In this document: positions 10,873 through 22,397 of the stretch, piece by piece
Layout: every line of letters starts with the position of its first letter
Numbering within the stretch: the stretch's first letter is position 1
Source: Gordionus sp. m RMFG-2023
Taxonomy: Eukaryota; Nematomorpha; Gordioida; Chordodea; Parachordodidae
Length of the DNA stretch: 64,000 nt
Reading direction: 5' to 3'
Assembly: GCF_954871325.1 (NCBI RefSeq)
Contig: NC_088778.1
Coordinates: 9,333,743 to 9,397,742 of the forward strand
Position numbers and translations under genes: made by a program
Notes under the pieces: model-generated
Told to the model about the DNA's origin: nothing
The model's input: only the letters and a program-made list of their open reading frames with translations
Databases searched by the model: none

Positions 10873-13049
10873 TATATCAAATAATCCGATTATTGACATA
10901 CTTTAAAAAAATATTGACCGATATTCAGGCTTCTACGATATTTAAAAAAATCTATACTTCCTCGATGACTACCAAAGAATTTTTGATACTCCTAGTAATT
11001 TTCGATATAAAGGGTTATTTATAACATATTTTATCTTGTCACTGAGCTTACCACCAGAAAAGGTGAAAGCTAAAGAGAAAAAAAAAAAATCTTGTCACTG
11101 TCAATGATAATAAGTTTGTTCATTAATTTATTTTATTGTGTCCTGAATGACAAATAAATTATATATAAATTTACAATTTTAAATTTGATTTGCCTTATAA
11201 TCTTAATTGTATAGAATATGGTATTTTTTATTACCATTCATTGTCAATAACGCGTTAAAAATGTTCAAAAAATTAGATAATTATATAAATTAAAAGGGTG
11301 CCACTTTATTCTTTTGTCAGCCGTTATTTTATTGTTATTGGATGTTTTCTATTGTGTTAGAGATTAGTGGATAATATTAATTGTATACTATCTCAAAATT
11401 TTAAAAGCCAAATGAATCGAAGGAAATTATTTGTTTCATTTTTTTGAGGAAAGATATTTATAAAATAAGACAAGAAATCAGTGTCAAGACTCATTCCCAA
11501 GATAAGAAAAAGTGATTTTTGTCGACTAATGAACATTAAAATTCTTTAAAACACTATTTATAAAATATAATACATCAGCACCCATTCTACGGGCCAGGTA
11601 TTTATTTTTATAAATAGTGTAAATATATATTGATTCATAAATTTATTGAATCTTTTTTCATAGAAACCCTTTAAAAAAAGTAAAGTAAGCGTTATTTTTG
11701 GAAATCAACGTAATGGCGTTACTTTAAAAAGTAATGTCGTTGAGTAACGCCGACAGCTCTATCAAAAATAAACGAGTATTATAAAATATATTAGATAATG
11801 ACACTTTTCCTCCTCCCTCCTTTATAATGACAATGAGCCTAGAACTATTCCCCTTTTTGTTAAGTTTATTTTTATTTGACACTTTTATAGAGCTAGACTA
11901 GAATAATAAATAAATTGGTTCATTAGAGAATTTCCTGAAGTTTTTATAAAAATGAATTTTAATCAAAAATATTTTATATCATAATGACGTAATCTTCGTA
12001 TTGAACATCATATTATTTATATTATTGCCTAACATATCAGTTAAAAAAAAATATATGATCATTTTATAAATAAAATTATATTATTAAATTTTTAATTAAT
12101 AAAAAAAAATGTAAATATAAATATATTTCTATAACTAATGGCATACAAAAATCTATATTTTGCTTAAATCTGATGTCACATAAGATTGTATAGTCTAGTA
12201 TGTGATTTTGATGACTATCATTATTCATAAACGGATGTATGCAATGTTTGTCTGCATTTGTTCAATATATTATTATTTTTTGATATCTTTATTCACTATT
12301 TCTTTTAGACATTGACATTGAGTTATTATATGATCTTGGCATTTAATATAATCTAAAAGATACGCGCACTTTTTTTAAATAGGAAGTTCATTATGATTTA
12401 TATAATTATAAAAATTAAGTAGAGGGTTTTTTATCAATAAACATTAAATTTTATCTATTTTTCAGGGGGTGGGAGGAGGGATCCCGTGTCTAAGTCACTG
12501 ATAATTATAGAAGATAACCATTAATATTATTATGGACTATTGTAGAGTATTATATATATTTTATTTACATATTTATCTAATATACCTAACTAAGAATAAT
12601 ATATTATTAAAAATAGGAACTTATATATAAAACTTGATAAGATTCTGAAAATTCTTTATATTTGATTATATTCCGAGTCAAAGACCGATTACAAAATCCA
12701 AACGGATTCTAAAGATCAAACCGACAGGGCCATTAAATTTCACTAATTTTGATCAAATTTGGTAAATAAAACATATTAAAATCACTAAATTTTTTGGTTC
12801 TTTAAATTGCTATTTTAATAAAATTAATTAAAATTTTGTGTAAAATGGCCGATTTTCTTTTTTTATTGAAAACATGATACAAGTGACTTTTTTCTTTCGA
12901 AATGTTTTTTGATTGAAAAATTGGAAACCTTGTAAAAAAAATTAAAAATTTTAACCAATGTTTAAGATCTTCATTTTATGTATTCTTTTTAAAAGATTTT
13001 TTTTAAAATTAATTTCTGCAATATAGTATCGAGTAATCATCACATCACC
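10873..13049. other. AT-rich sequence upstream of the phosphotransferase gene
   Basis: Low-complexity sequence with short palindromes and no convincing coding frame. The promoter of the gene at 13050 should lie in the last part, but I see no clear TATA box or initiator. Confidence 0.5.
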
Positions 13050-16000
13050 ATGCCACACCATTCCTCATCTTTCTTCCTTCCTTCAACTACGATCCTGAAA
13101 CCCAAACAAATTAAACACCTGCAAGAGCACAAGTATTCTGCTTCGGGGCAATCCCTGTTAGAAAAGAGCATGCAGGGTCTGTGGGAACGTCAACTAAATT
13201 ACATACCCCTTTATATAGCCCCAAATGTGCTAACCCTTCTAGGGCTCAGTTGCAATGTTTTCACTACTCTGATCTTGATGGTATACAGTCCGGATGCAGC
13301 CAGGGATGTGCCTAGATGGGCATGCGCTCTTTGCGCCCTGGGCCTGTTTATATACCAGTCTCTCGACGCCTTGGACGGAAAACAAGCTCGCAGGACGTCC
13401 AGTAGTTCGCCTCTGGGGGAGTTATTTGATCACGGTTTGTTTTCTCCTATTTTTATTGATTTAATTGAGCGATTTCTTTATTTATAATATAGTGCATACA
13501 CATGGAATTATTAACATTATTTTTATCATTTATGGTTACTTTATTTTTATAAGTTTTTTTGTTCATTCCTTTTATTCATTAATTAAAATTATATACCAAA
13601 ATAAACTTTTTATTTCAGGCTGTGATGCCATCTCGGCCGTTTTCGCCGTTCTTTCTGTCTGTATCAGCGCTAAGCTGGGCGTGTGGCCTGGTCCTGCCCT
13701 TTTTATCGCTTTACTCACTCTTTTTGCCTTCTATACGGCCCACTGGCACACCTATGTATCGGGTAGACTCCTATTCACATCCTTGAACGTTACCGAAGCA
13801 CAGGCTGGCGTAGCGGCCGTCTTACTTATATCTGCATTGGCTGGAACTCCCGTTTGGGACACGGTTCCTTATCTGAGACTGGTTATCGCCGTTATATCAG
13901 GTTATAAATTTTTTTAATAAGCCGCATTTCATAACACACTTACATATAATATCATTATTACGAATATGATTCAAACCTAGACCTGTGCACCGAAGTCTCA
14001 AGCGGCGGCGGTTTATTTTCATTTTTCATCGGCGCGTCAAATCAGTCGCCGTCTGATAATTTGGCGGCGGCGTTTACAGTGCTACATATCTTAAGAATGA
14101 ATAGTTAAAATTTATTGTATTACAACGATTTATAATTTTGCCCCACCTCTTTATAAATTTATGCACTTCTCATTTTCCGAAATATATTTAGGAATTGCGT
14201 TTTTACTTAGATCATAGTCACACACATCAATCACATCAATACTCTATCGATTTTTATTAAAACAAATTTATATATAAATTTGAAAGCAAACAAAATATAA
14301 ATAAATTGGAGATCAAATTTAGTTAAATTTATAATTGTGGCAAATAAATAATATTTTATCGAGTTTGATGAGATATAAAAAAAAGTTCTTTTGGCATAGA
14401 GTATTAATCAAGCGATGAAAAAAGTTCTTTCGCTAGGTGTATTGGTTGTAGATATACAAAGTACTTTCCAAGCTAAACTAGCAAATATAGGAAGTTCCAG
14501 TCGCTTTTTCCATCCATTTAATATGTCCTGTTCTGGTAGAGTGTTGGCCAAGTAAAATATGATATTCTAGATGGTTAGTTATTCGTTGATTCAAAGGGAA
14601 AGTATCAGCTATTTTAACCATATATGAATTGGATGCTTACCCATTATCTTCAACTTGAATCTAACTGCATTTCTAGCATGCTCTATAAATTTTAAATGTC
14701 CAATTAGAAATTGCAATTCTATAAAATTTGAATTTTGAAAATCTCGCTATTATCTAATGTTCAAAATATTTTATAAATTTTATAATAAAAATATTTAAAA
14801 AAATTATTTTATATAATAACTTGTAATTCGGAAATTGGAAACCAATGATCAAGCTTTTTTTGCATATTTTCTTTTAGGTAAATGATAACTATATCAGATT
14901 TATTGTGTATATTTTTTTCTATTTTGCTGCTAAATAATAAACCTAGCCTAATTGTTCATCCCTTTTCGGAGGAAAAAAATTCTACAGACTCTCTGATTGG
15001 ATTTAGTAATCGTATCTAATGTTTCATATTAATTCGATCTGTTGATGAATTTTTATATGTGACAGAGATATCAATATATACATAAAATCAAGGTTTGAAA
15101 GAATAATCAATATCCAAAATCTAGACAGGCTCAAAAATTGATTGCAGGCATATACGATGATCTCCCATAATTTCACATTACAAATTTTAACTATATTTTC
15201 TTAATTTTAAAATTCAAATTAAAATAATATTTTATTAAAAACAATTCCACGGCCGCCGTCGTAGGTGGGGACTTTGCGGTATGTCTTATCTCAATCGGCT
15301 GGTTTTCTGACATGAAGAAAATTGCCAACGGTCGCGGTCAGCCTGTGGTGCACAGGCCTATTCAAGCTACATTCTTTTTTATTTATTGATAATAATATAT
15401 AAAAAATTGATGTTTACAAATGGGCAATATTTTTAGGCATGGGTTCTGCATACATAATCTACTCATACGTAACAATCGTGTTTAGTGGGGGAGCGGGTCG
15501 AAATAAGTCAACTGTAGCTGATACCAGTGTCCTTTCCCCTGCGATACCGTTTGCCGGCGCTGCCGTAGCCGCTTTGGCCATATTCGACAAATCGTTAGCT
15601 CTACGCCGTCACTTATGCTTATACATTCTAACGTTCGGTTTGGTGATAGCTAAACTCACCATTCTCTTGGTCCTAGCTCACATGACAAAAAGCGAATTGA
15701 GTATGATGGATCGAATTTTCGGGGGGCCAGCCCTTTTGGCGCTTAATCAATACTACAACCATCTATTCGACGAGAGGTTGGTTTGTTCTTTAAATGATTT
15801 AGTTAAAAAACGTTGATTTAATTAATTATTTTTTCGTACTAGTAAAATTTTGAACTAATTTATGAGTAAGAAATTTATTTTCAAATTTAAATTGTTTTGT
15901 TTATTTTTTAAAGGTTTGTTCTATGGTTCGCGTTCATATTTACTGCTTTCGACATAACGCGTTACTCGATTTGCATATGTTTGCAAATATCGCAAACCCT

Positions 16001-16121
16001 AAAAATTCCAATTTTAACCTTGCCTAAAAATTCGTCGAACGCACATCAGAATCCACAGACTTTAGCATCGAATCATAATTTGAATAATAATGCACAAGCT
16101 GGAGCTAAGAAATATAAATGA
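13050..16121 (+). CDS. CEPT1: Choline/ethanolamine phosphotransferase, complete, 4 exons
   Basis: The enzyme transfers phosphocholine or phosphoethanolamine from the CDP-alcohol to diacylglycerol, the last Kennedy-pathway step, in ER/Golgi/nuclear membrane. Exons are 13050-13434, 13619-13900, 15437-15776 and 15914-16121. All introns are GT-AG, and the joined length of 1215 nt gives 404 residues, close to human CHPT1/CEPT1 (about 406-416). The signature DG(x2)AR(x8)G(x3)D(x3)D is complete across the first junction: DALDGKQARRTSSS, then SPLGELFDHGCD. Also present are HKYSASGQSLLE, GLFIYQSLDA, AHWHTYVSG, SGGAGRNKSTV, TSVLSP, LYILTFG and AHMTKSE. Several hydrophobic membrane segments follow the active site. 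The start is the first Met in frame and the N-terminus has family length. CEPT1 and CHPT1 cannot be separated by eye. Intron 2 (1.5 kb) holds a probable transposon; the others are 137-184 bp. Confidence 0.95.
13978..15360. mobile_element. Probable hAT-type insertion in intron 2 of the phosphotransferase gene
   Basis: The ends are TAGACCTGTGCACC (13978-13991) and GGTGCACAGGCCTA (15347-15360), a 14-bp terminal inverted repeat with one mismatch. Flanks TTCAAACC and TTCAAGCT agree at 6 of 8 positions. Subterminal sequence is GC-rich (GGCGGCGG motifs at the left, CGGCCGCCGTCG at the right), unlike the intron around it. A 40-codon stop-free stretch near 15248-15370 belongs to this end, not to the host gene, because exons 2 and 3 join in frame without it. 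Confidence 0.55.
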
Positions 16122-17050
16122 CAATATTACACTAATACCATATATATTTTTATACAAAAGAGGCGAAATTATGATGATCATATATTTTATAGCTTTTTAT
16201 TATTTCATCTCAGATTATTAAAAAATTAAACATACTTAAAAAAGACTCCTGAAATTTATTGATATATTTTTTGAATTTTGACAAGCCCTCAACCACCTCA
16301 TTAAATTTCTTTATTACTTTTATATGAATGAATTTATTTTGTATATATATAAAATGATTATGAAAACACCTATGTTATATTAAGAAATGGCTTTCTTCGT
16401 ATTATAATGATCAAGTGTTTTGAGAATTATATTGTTCTATCTTTCATTAACTTTTATTTTTGTTACTATCACTACTAATCATTTCTGTAAAATTAAAAAT
16501 AGAATAATGAATTTTAATCGTGTTATATAATGTAATTTTAATACAAATAATCTTATCTGTTTTAACAAGTCTTTGCCAACTAATTTATGTTATCTTTTTG
16601 TCCATTTTTTAAACCAAAAAATTATTAAATTATTAATATTTGTTATTTAAATTATTTATTATTTCGTTGAAATGTTTTTATGGTAAATATTTCAGAATGT
16701 TATAATTTTATCTTAAATTTTGTAATTATAAATATAATATTTGGTTTTATTACATGCAATATTATATATGTAACATAATATATATAATTAAATAACATAA
16801 CAAAATATAATTTAGGAACAAATAAATATTTAATGTGACAGTAAATTTAAATAATTACAATTTAAACTACATATTTTTATTAAAAAGTAATTAATCACTT
16901 AATAAATGGATTAATGTGCCGATCCAGTTTTTAGAAGCCAATTTAATATCAAATCGATATTCGACATCGCCGATATGAGTCGATCCAATCTGGAATAAAA
17001 TTATGGGAAAAATGTAAATAGGGAATAAAATAAGCCAAAAATATAGCATC
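16122..17050. other. AT-rich sequence downstream of the phosphotransferase gene
   Basis: Should contain the 3' UTR. I see no canonical AATAAA close to the stop and no other feature. Confidence 0.5.
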
Positions 17051-19226
17051 CAGTGGCCCCTACAACGGTGGAAGGGGGGGGGATCCAAAGCAATTGTTTC
17101 TAAAAATTTGAGTTTGGGTACTTTTTTTAAAAATTTAATTCTTTTATTGTTTTGCTACATCCATCCATAACCAATGATTTCTAGTTTATGTATGTAATAA
17201 TAAGAGCCCCCCCCCCACTTATTATTTAATATAATATGGTTTGCTGGAAATTTTGGTCTATGTTTTGTAAATTAGGCTGTTATCCGAGATTTCTTGTCAT
17301 AAATTATTTTTCCAATTTCAAAATATGCCCAAAAATAATACAAATGCTTAATTAAAAATTCCACATCGCATAATATAAGAGATGATAAATGGACAGACCA
17401 CATTAGAAAAAGACATGGTGGGCTTGATTTCAATGATATAAAGAAAAGCTTTGAAATAGTAGCTTTTAGAATATTACTCAAAATTGGACAAATAGCAAAG
17501 TAATTTTTTTATTAAATATATAATTGTTTATACTTATCTTATAAAGGGTATTAAATCACAATTTAAGAAAAAAAGTAAAAAGTGGGTTCAATGCTGTTGA
17601 TATAATAAATATTTTTATTAATGTAATTATTTTTTAAAAGTGTACTAATAATAACGAAAATGAGTAAGATGAAAATATAGTATCTGACTCTGATAATGAT
17701 CATGAAATTTAATCCTGATATTATTGTGCATGTATCTTCACAGGCACATATGATGGATGATTATGGAAGGCATTCGCACAACAAAAATTCCATATTACAA
17801 TTATAATACCCCAGAAAGATTGTGTGGATAATAACCGTTCTATCATAAGAATAATAATAAGATATCTAGGTATTAATATCTTGTAACCAAGCCTTCTGGG
17901 GGAACAGACAACAAGAAGGCAATATGATGGACATTATTAAACTCATTGATTCTGAACCAGTACTCAAATTGTATATTCAACAAATGATGAAGGAAAAAAA
18001 AATAAGGGATTAAAAACGAAATTATATTCATATCTATTATCATACAATAACATAAATAGTTTCATTGAAACCATGAAGAATATGGTTATAAAAAAAATTC
18101 AAAATGAGATTGAATTTAACAGGTGATTTTCAATTATAGTTGATGGCACATATGATGTTTCGAAATCAAAAACAATAGCTTTGATAGTAAGATATATTGA
18201 AATTAGTGAGACGCCTAAGCTCATTGAAAGATTAAAAGACATATATTGTACAGGAAATTCAACTAGTCTCGATATTATAAAGAATATAATATCCAAACTT
18301 GGCTCCATGAATTTACCTATTGAATTCCTATTTGGGTAAAGTTATGATGGCGTCTCAAACGAGTGGAAGAATCAGTGGTGTGCAGGCTTTGATTAGAACG
18401 GAGGCGCCAAAGGCAGCTTTTATTTGGTACTATTGTCATCGATTAATATTAGACGAGATTTATATATATTTTAATGGTGTTAAAAGATATGAGGTGCTCA
18501 AAACATGTCAGAGTAATGCACTGACAAAATCACAACGATTTCTACGCATCAAGAATACCACTCGGTAATATTATTTTATTTGTTTAGATAGAAACTGGCT
18601 ATCGTGATATAAAGCTTTTGTAAATTTTTTATGCTTTATGATGCCTTGTGGGCAGCTTTAACAAATTTAAAGAATTCTGAAGATCCTGCCACTTTGACTA
18701 TGGCTAGGGCTATAATCTTTAGAATAGAAAAATTTGATTTTATTTAATCAATTTGTGTGGATAAAATATTGTTGATAACAAGTTTGACTTGTACAAAATT
18801 TCAAAACATTTCGAAGAATATAGGGTTTGCAATAATTCAAATTCAATTGGTAAAAGACTGCCTGATTAATTTGAGAAGTATAATTTAAATTATTGTATTT
18901 AATTATTTTTTAATCCTAATAGATAATAACACTGAATTTTTGGATGTTTTTCCAAAGGCACAAGATTTTATGAAGGAGGGAAATCAATTTTATCAATGGA
19001 AAAAATTTATTTAAACAATTAAATATTGATGAAATTATAAATTCTTTAGCTTTCTCTTCCCACGATTTATCTAAATTATTAATTTTAAAATAATATTTTT
19101 TTACAATTTATTTATATTATATAGATTGATGCAATAAAAATTATTTTTAAAATTTATGGGTGTCTAAAAGTAATTATCCTCAGGGGGTATTCTGCTTCCA
19201 TCCCTCAGAAAGTGTAGGGGCCACTG
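17051..19226 (+). mobile_element. hAT transposon, DUF4371/ZMYM1-like clade, degenerate but with both ends
   Basis: The terminal inverted repeats CAGTGGCCCCTACA (17051-17064) and TGTAGGGGCCACTG (19213-19226) match exactly over 14 bp. The flanks ATAGCATC and ATTGCATC agree at 7 of 8 positions, the 8-bp duplication expected for hAT. The interior is a decayed plus-strand transposase: FWGNRQQEGNMMDIIKLI (about 17898-17951, cf. the family's RGH..N.GNF.ELL.LI), then GTYDVSKSK...IVRYIE (about 18143-18200), then SGRISGVQALIR and CHRL (about 18360-18440). Several frameshifts and stops separate these pieces, so it is dead. Length 2.18 kb. Confidence 0.85.
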
Positions 19227-19234
19227 ATTGCATC

Positions 19235-21346
19235 TTAAGTTAATGAACTATTTTAATAACAAACTAATCAATATTTTTTCTAAGCCAGTTTAAAAAAATT
19301 TTTTTTAAGTTCATCTTAAAAGATCATGCATAAAAATTACAAAAAATTTTGGCATTTTAAGGTAAAATTTGATCAAAAATCAGTTCTTCAAAGATTTTTT
19401 TAAGATACTTTTCAAACTCTGATATTAATATTGTATCAAAATTTTCCTTTGTTTTTATGTACCAAATCGACTAAGTAAACCATATAGACTGATAACCGAT
19501 ATTTTTTTAAAAAAAGAATGATCTGGCAGATTCGATATTTAAAAAATCGGCAGATCCCTATATTTTAATAAAAATTAGTTACTCTCAATTGTCTTATAAT
19601 ATACACCTTTAATTTTTATTTAAAAGTTTTTTTAGGAGCGCTTAATTTAAATCCAATTAATAAGATACATCATGCTATCATTTCTAACAGGAAAGGATCT
19701 AAAATTTAGAGGAAAATTAAATTAAGTACAAACAAATATATCGAGTCCCATATTTTAATATAAGATTTTAAAATAGTATTTTTTTTAATTTTATTTTATT
19801 TATTATAAATTTTTAAGTGCTTTTATATTTCTAATTCTACCCTACCAAACTGATTGATACACATTAAACTAAGATGTATATTAGTTAAGCTTAAGCATTA
19901 CACATATTGGCCTACGCTTTGGAATTAGTTCCTTCAAAAGTTTGGCAAACTTCATCCAGAGGATTGAATTATCATATTTCTATTAAATTTACCGAAAAGA
20001 ACAAATGATGTCTATAAAGATCATGGAATCATGAATTCAAATATTTTGAATTAGAAAGAGAAACCATAATGTTTTTAGCAATATTGTAATCCTAAAATTA
20101 ACAACGGGTGTACTCTATTACTCTAAAAATAGTAAGGGGCACGCTACAATAGACAAAAAATAGAGGCGGATTTTTGTTTTCCCAAGAATTTAAGGCAAAC
20201 ATTTTTTCTGGAAAACTTAATTTATTTTTCGAATAGTTTATAAAAGAGCATTTCATATAAAATACATTATATCTATATTATATTAAATGGTTATTTAGAA
20301 AGTTATATAAAAATTGAAATATATTGCATAAAATTTTGTGGTCATTGTTTAGAATGCATTTCATAACTATATAAAATCATTGAATTATTATATTATAATG
20401 CATAAATCGAAATAGATTTAACAAAGGCGAAAAAAATTATATTTGCTATAATAAATTTTTTCCAATTTAAAAATATTAACTTGCTTACTTGATTAGTTCT
20501 TATTTGTCGATATATAATTTATCAGCCACTTTTTAATATATGGAGAATTCCACTGAGAGGAGGCCCATTTACCTTTATCCTTTAAAATGGAAATATGTTT
20601 TATCATAAGACCTGCACGCAAATCCGTCATAATGACATTCATAAGAAGAAAATGCTCACTAGCAATACGGAATTATGTTAATACAATTTTAAAACTTTCT
20701 AATAACTGGGGCATTTACAATGATATATAATAATAATATTTCATTGGGCATTTATTACTTTTATTATTATCGCACCTGCTCGACCAAGTCTAGAAATATA
20801 AAAATAGGTTCGTGAAAAGTGGAACCTAATACCGCTTTTACTTAAATAACGAAGGCTGTTTTATTTGAATATGCTGGAGATTCATCTATTAGGATAACGA
20901 TCATGGGTTGTTAATTAACAATATACGTGATACGTGATAAAAGCGTTTTCTCCCTCTGGTTGTGGGTACAACAGAGCTACGCTAGGTTTTCCTCAAAATC
21001 CATCAAACTGGATAGTTAATTAGGGGAAGAAAAATGAGGAGCCCTTCACACCTTTGTAGGCAAGCCGCACGTACTTGTAGGCGCAACATTTCGAAAAAAG
21101 TTGCTTAAACCTCTATAGGCTTAGTAAAAAGGAGAGTGGTAAAAAAAGAGCCTATACCCGAGAACGACAGTATAATTTAATTACTTTAAAGGTGGGTGAT
21201 GGCTGATTCTAAGTTAATGTAAGTTTTGATGATTACTATCACTATTGAGATTTAATGTTCATAGAATCTGTAAATAAATATGATTAAAATAAAAAAATTT
21301 GCCTGAGTAGATATAGTGTATTTTTTTTATTAATGATTCAACCCAT
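19235..21346. other. Intergenic; unexplained less AT-rich island at about 20560-21190
   Basis: Up to about 20500 the sequence is AT-rich with nothing identified. From about 20560 to 21190 it is more complex (for example GGTTGTGGGTACAACAGAGCTACGC near 20958, read in parts, and GCAAGCCGCACGTACTTGTAGG near 21061), with no long open frame on either strand. It could be a promoter, a non-coding transcript or an unrecognised repeat. Confidence 0.4.
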
Positions 21347-21595
21347 TGTTATGTTCATCATCTTTTTTTATTTATTTATTTTTTTTTCTCGGAATTATCA
21401 ATATTATTTTTGATTATCAATTTTTGAAATTTATCAATATTTTTCATGGAATTTATTTTTTCTCGGAATTATATATATTATTTTTTGATTATCGATTTTT
21501 CAGAAGAAAAACTTATTATGATAAAAAGAAGAAAAGAATTTGAAAAAAATATAATAAAAAAATATAAGAAATAATAGAAATCGGAAAATATTATA
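21347..21595 (+). repeat. Left outer LTR of the Ty3/gypsy fossil
   Basis: 249 bp, T- and A-rich, starting TGTTATGTTCATCAT and ending GGAAAATATTATA. About 2% different from the right outer LTR at 26558-26806, so the insertion is recent in geological terms. Confidence 0.85.
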
Positions 21596-21604
21596 ATGGC
21601 GACG

Positions 21605-22388
21605 AATTATAATATTTTTTTATTATATTTTTTTCAAATTCTTTTCTTCTTTTTATCATAATAAATTTTTCTTCTGAAAATCGATAATCAAAAAATAATA
21701 TATATAATTCCGAGAAAAAATAAATTCCATGAAAAATATTGATAAATTTCAAAAAAATAATATTGAAAATTCCGAGAAAAAAAAATAAATAAATAAAAAA
21801 AAATGATGAACATAACATCTCTCCTCTTAGAGAATGTCTGTTCTCTTCCGCATTTGATCTTGATGTCTTCTCCATCGGCCCTTGGAGGTATCCACAACGT
21901 ATATGCACCTCCCAGCACGAGCCACTATTGTTCCTTTTATCCATTTTACCTTGTCGTTGTACATTTTGGCCCACACCGGTTGTCCTATCCTAAATTGACC
22001 TCTCTGTTCCGTTTGTGTATCGTTTGATCGGCTTTCTTGGGTGGTCTCTTTAATCATTTCCAGATGATTCCGAGCATTCCGTCCGAACATCATCTGTGCT
22101 GGGTTTTCTCCTGTAGTCGTATGCTGGGTGTTAATAGCTAATAATATTTTCCGATTTCTATTATGTCTTATATTTTTATTATATTTTTTTCAAATTCTTT
22201 TCTTTTTTTTACATCATAATAAATTTTTCTGAAAAATCGATAATCAAAAAAAATAATATTTATAATTCCGAGAAAAAATAAATTCCATGAAAAATATTGA
22301 TAAATTTCAAAAATCGATAATCAAAAATAATATTGATAATTCCGAGAAAAAAATAAATAAATAAATAAAAAAAATGATGAACATAACA
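21605..22388 (-). repeat. Inner minus-strand LTR - integrase end - LTR block
   Basis: Two further LTR copies in reverse (about 21605-21817 and 22141-22388) enclose a 0.3-kb copy of the integrase C-terminal end and purine tract. Nearly the same tail is present again on the minus strand just beyond 22389 and on the plus strand near 26240-26557, giving three copies of this segment in the cluster. Confidence 0.8.
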
Positions 22389-22397
22389 TCTCTCCTC

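Noticed and set aside
15246-15375. Stop-free, GC-richer stretch that looks like an extra exon of the phosphotransferase
   Set aside because: Exons 2 and 3 join in phase and match the family without it, and it lies within the inverted-repeat ends of a transposon.
18099-18308. Minus-strand 69-codon frame
   Set aside because: Antisense of the hAT transposase pieces of the element at 17051-19226.
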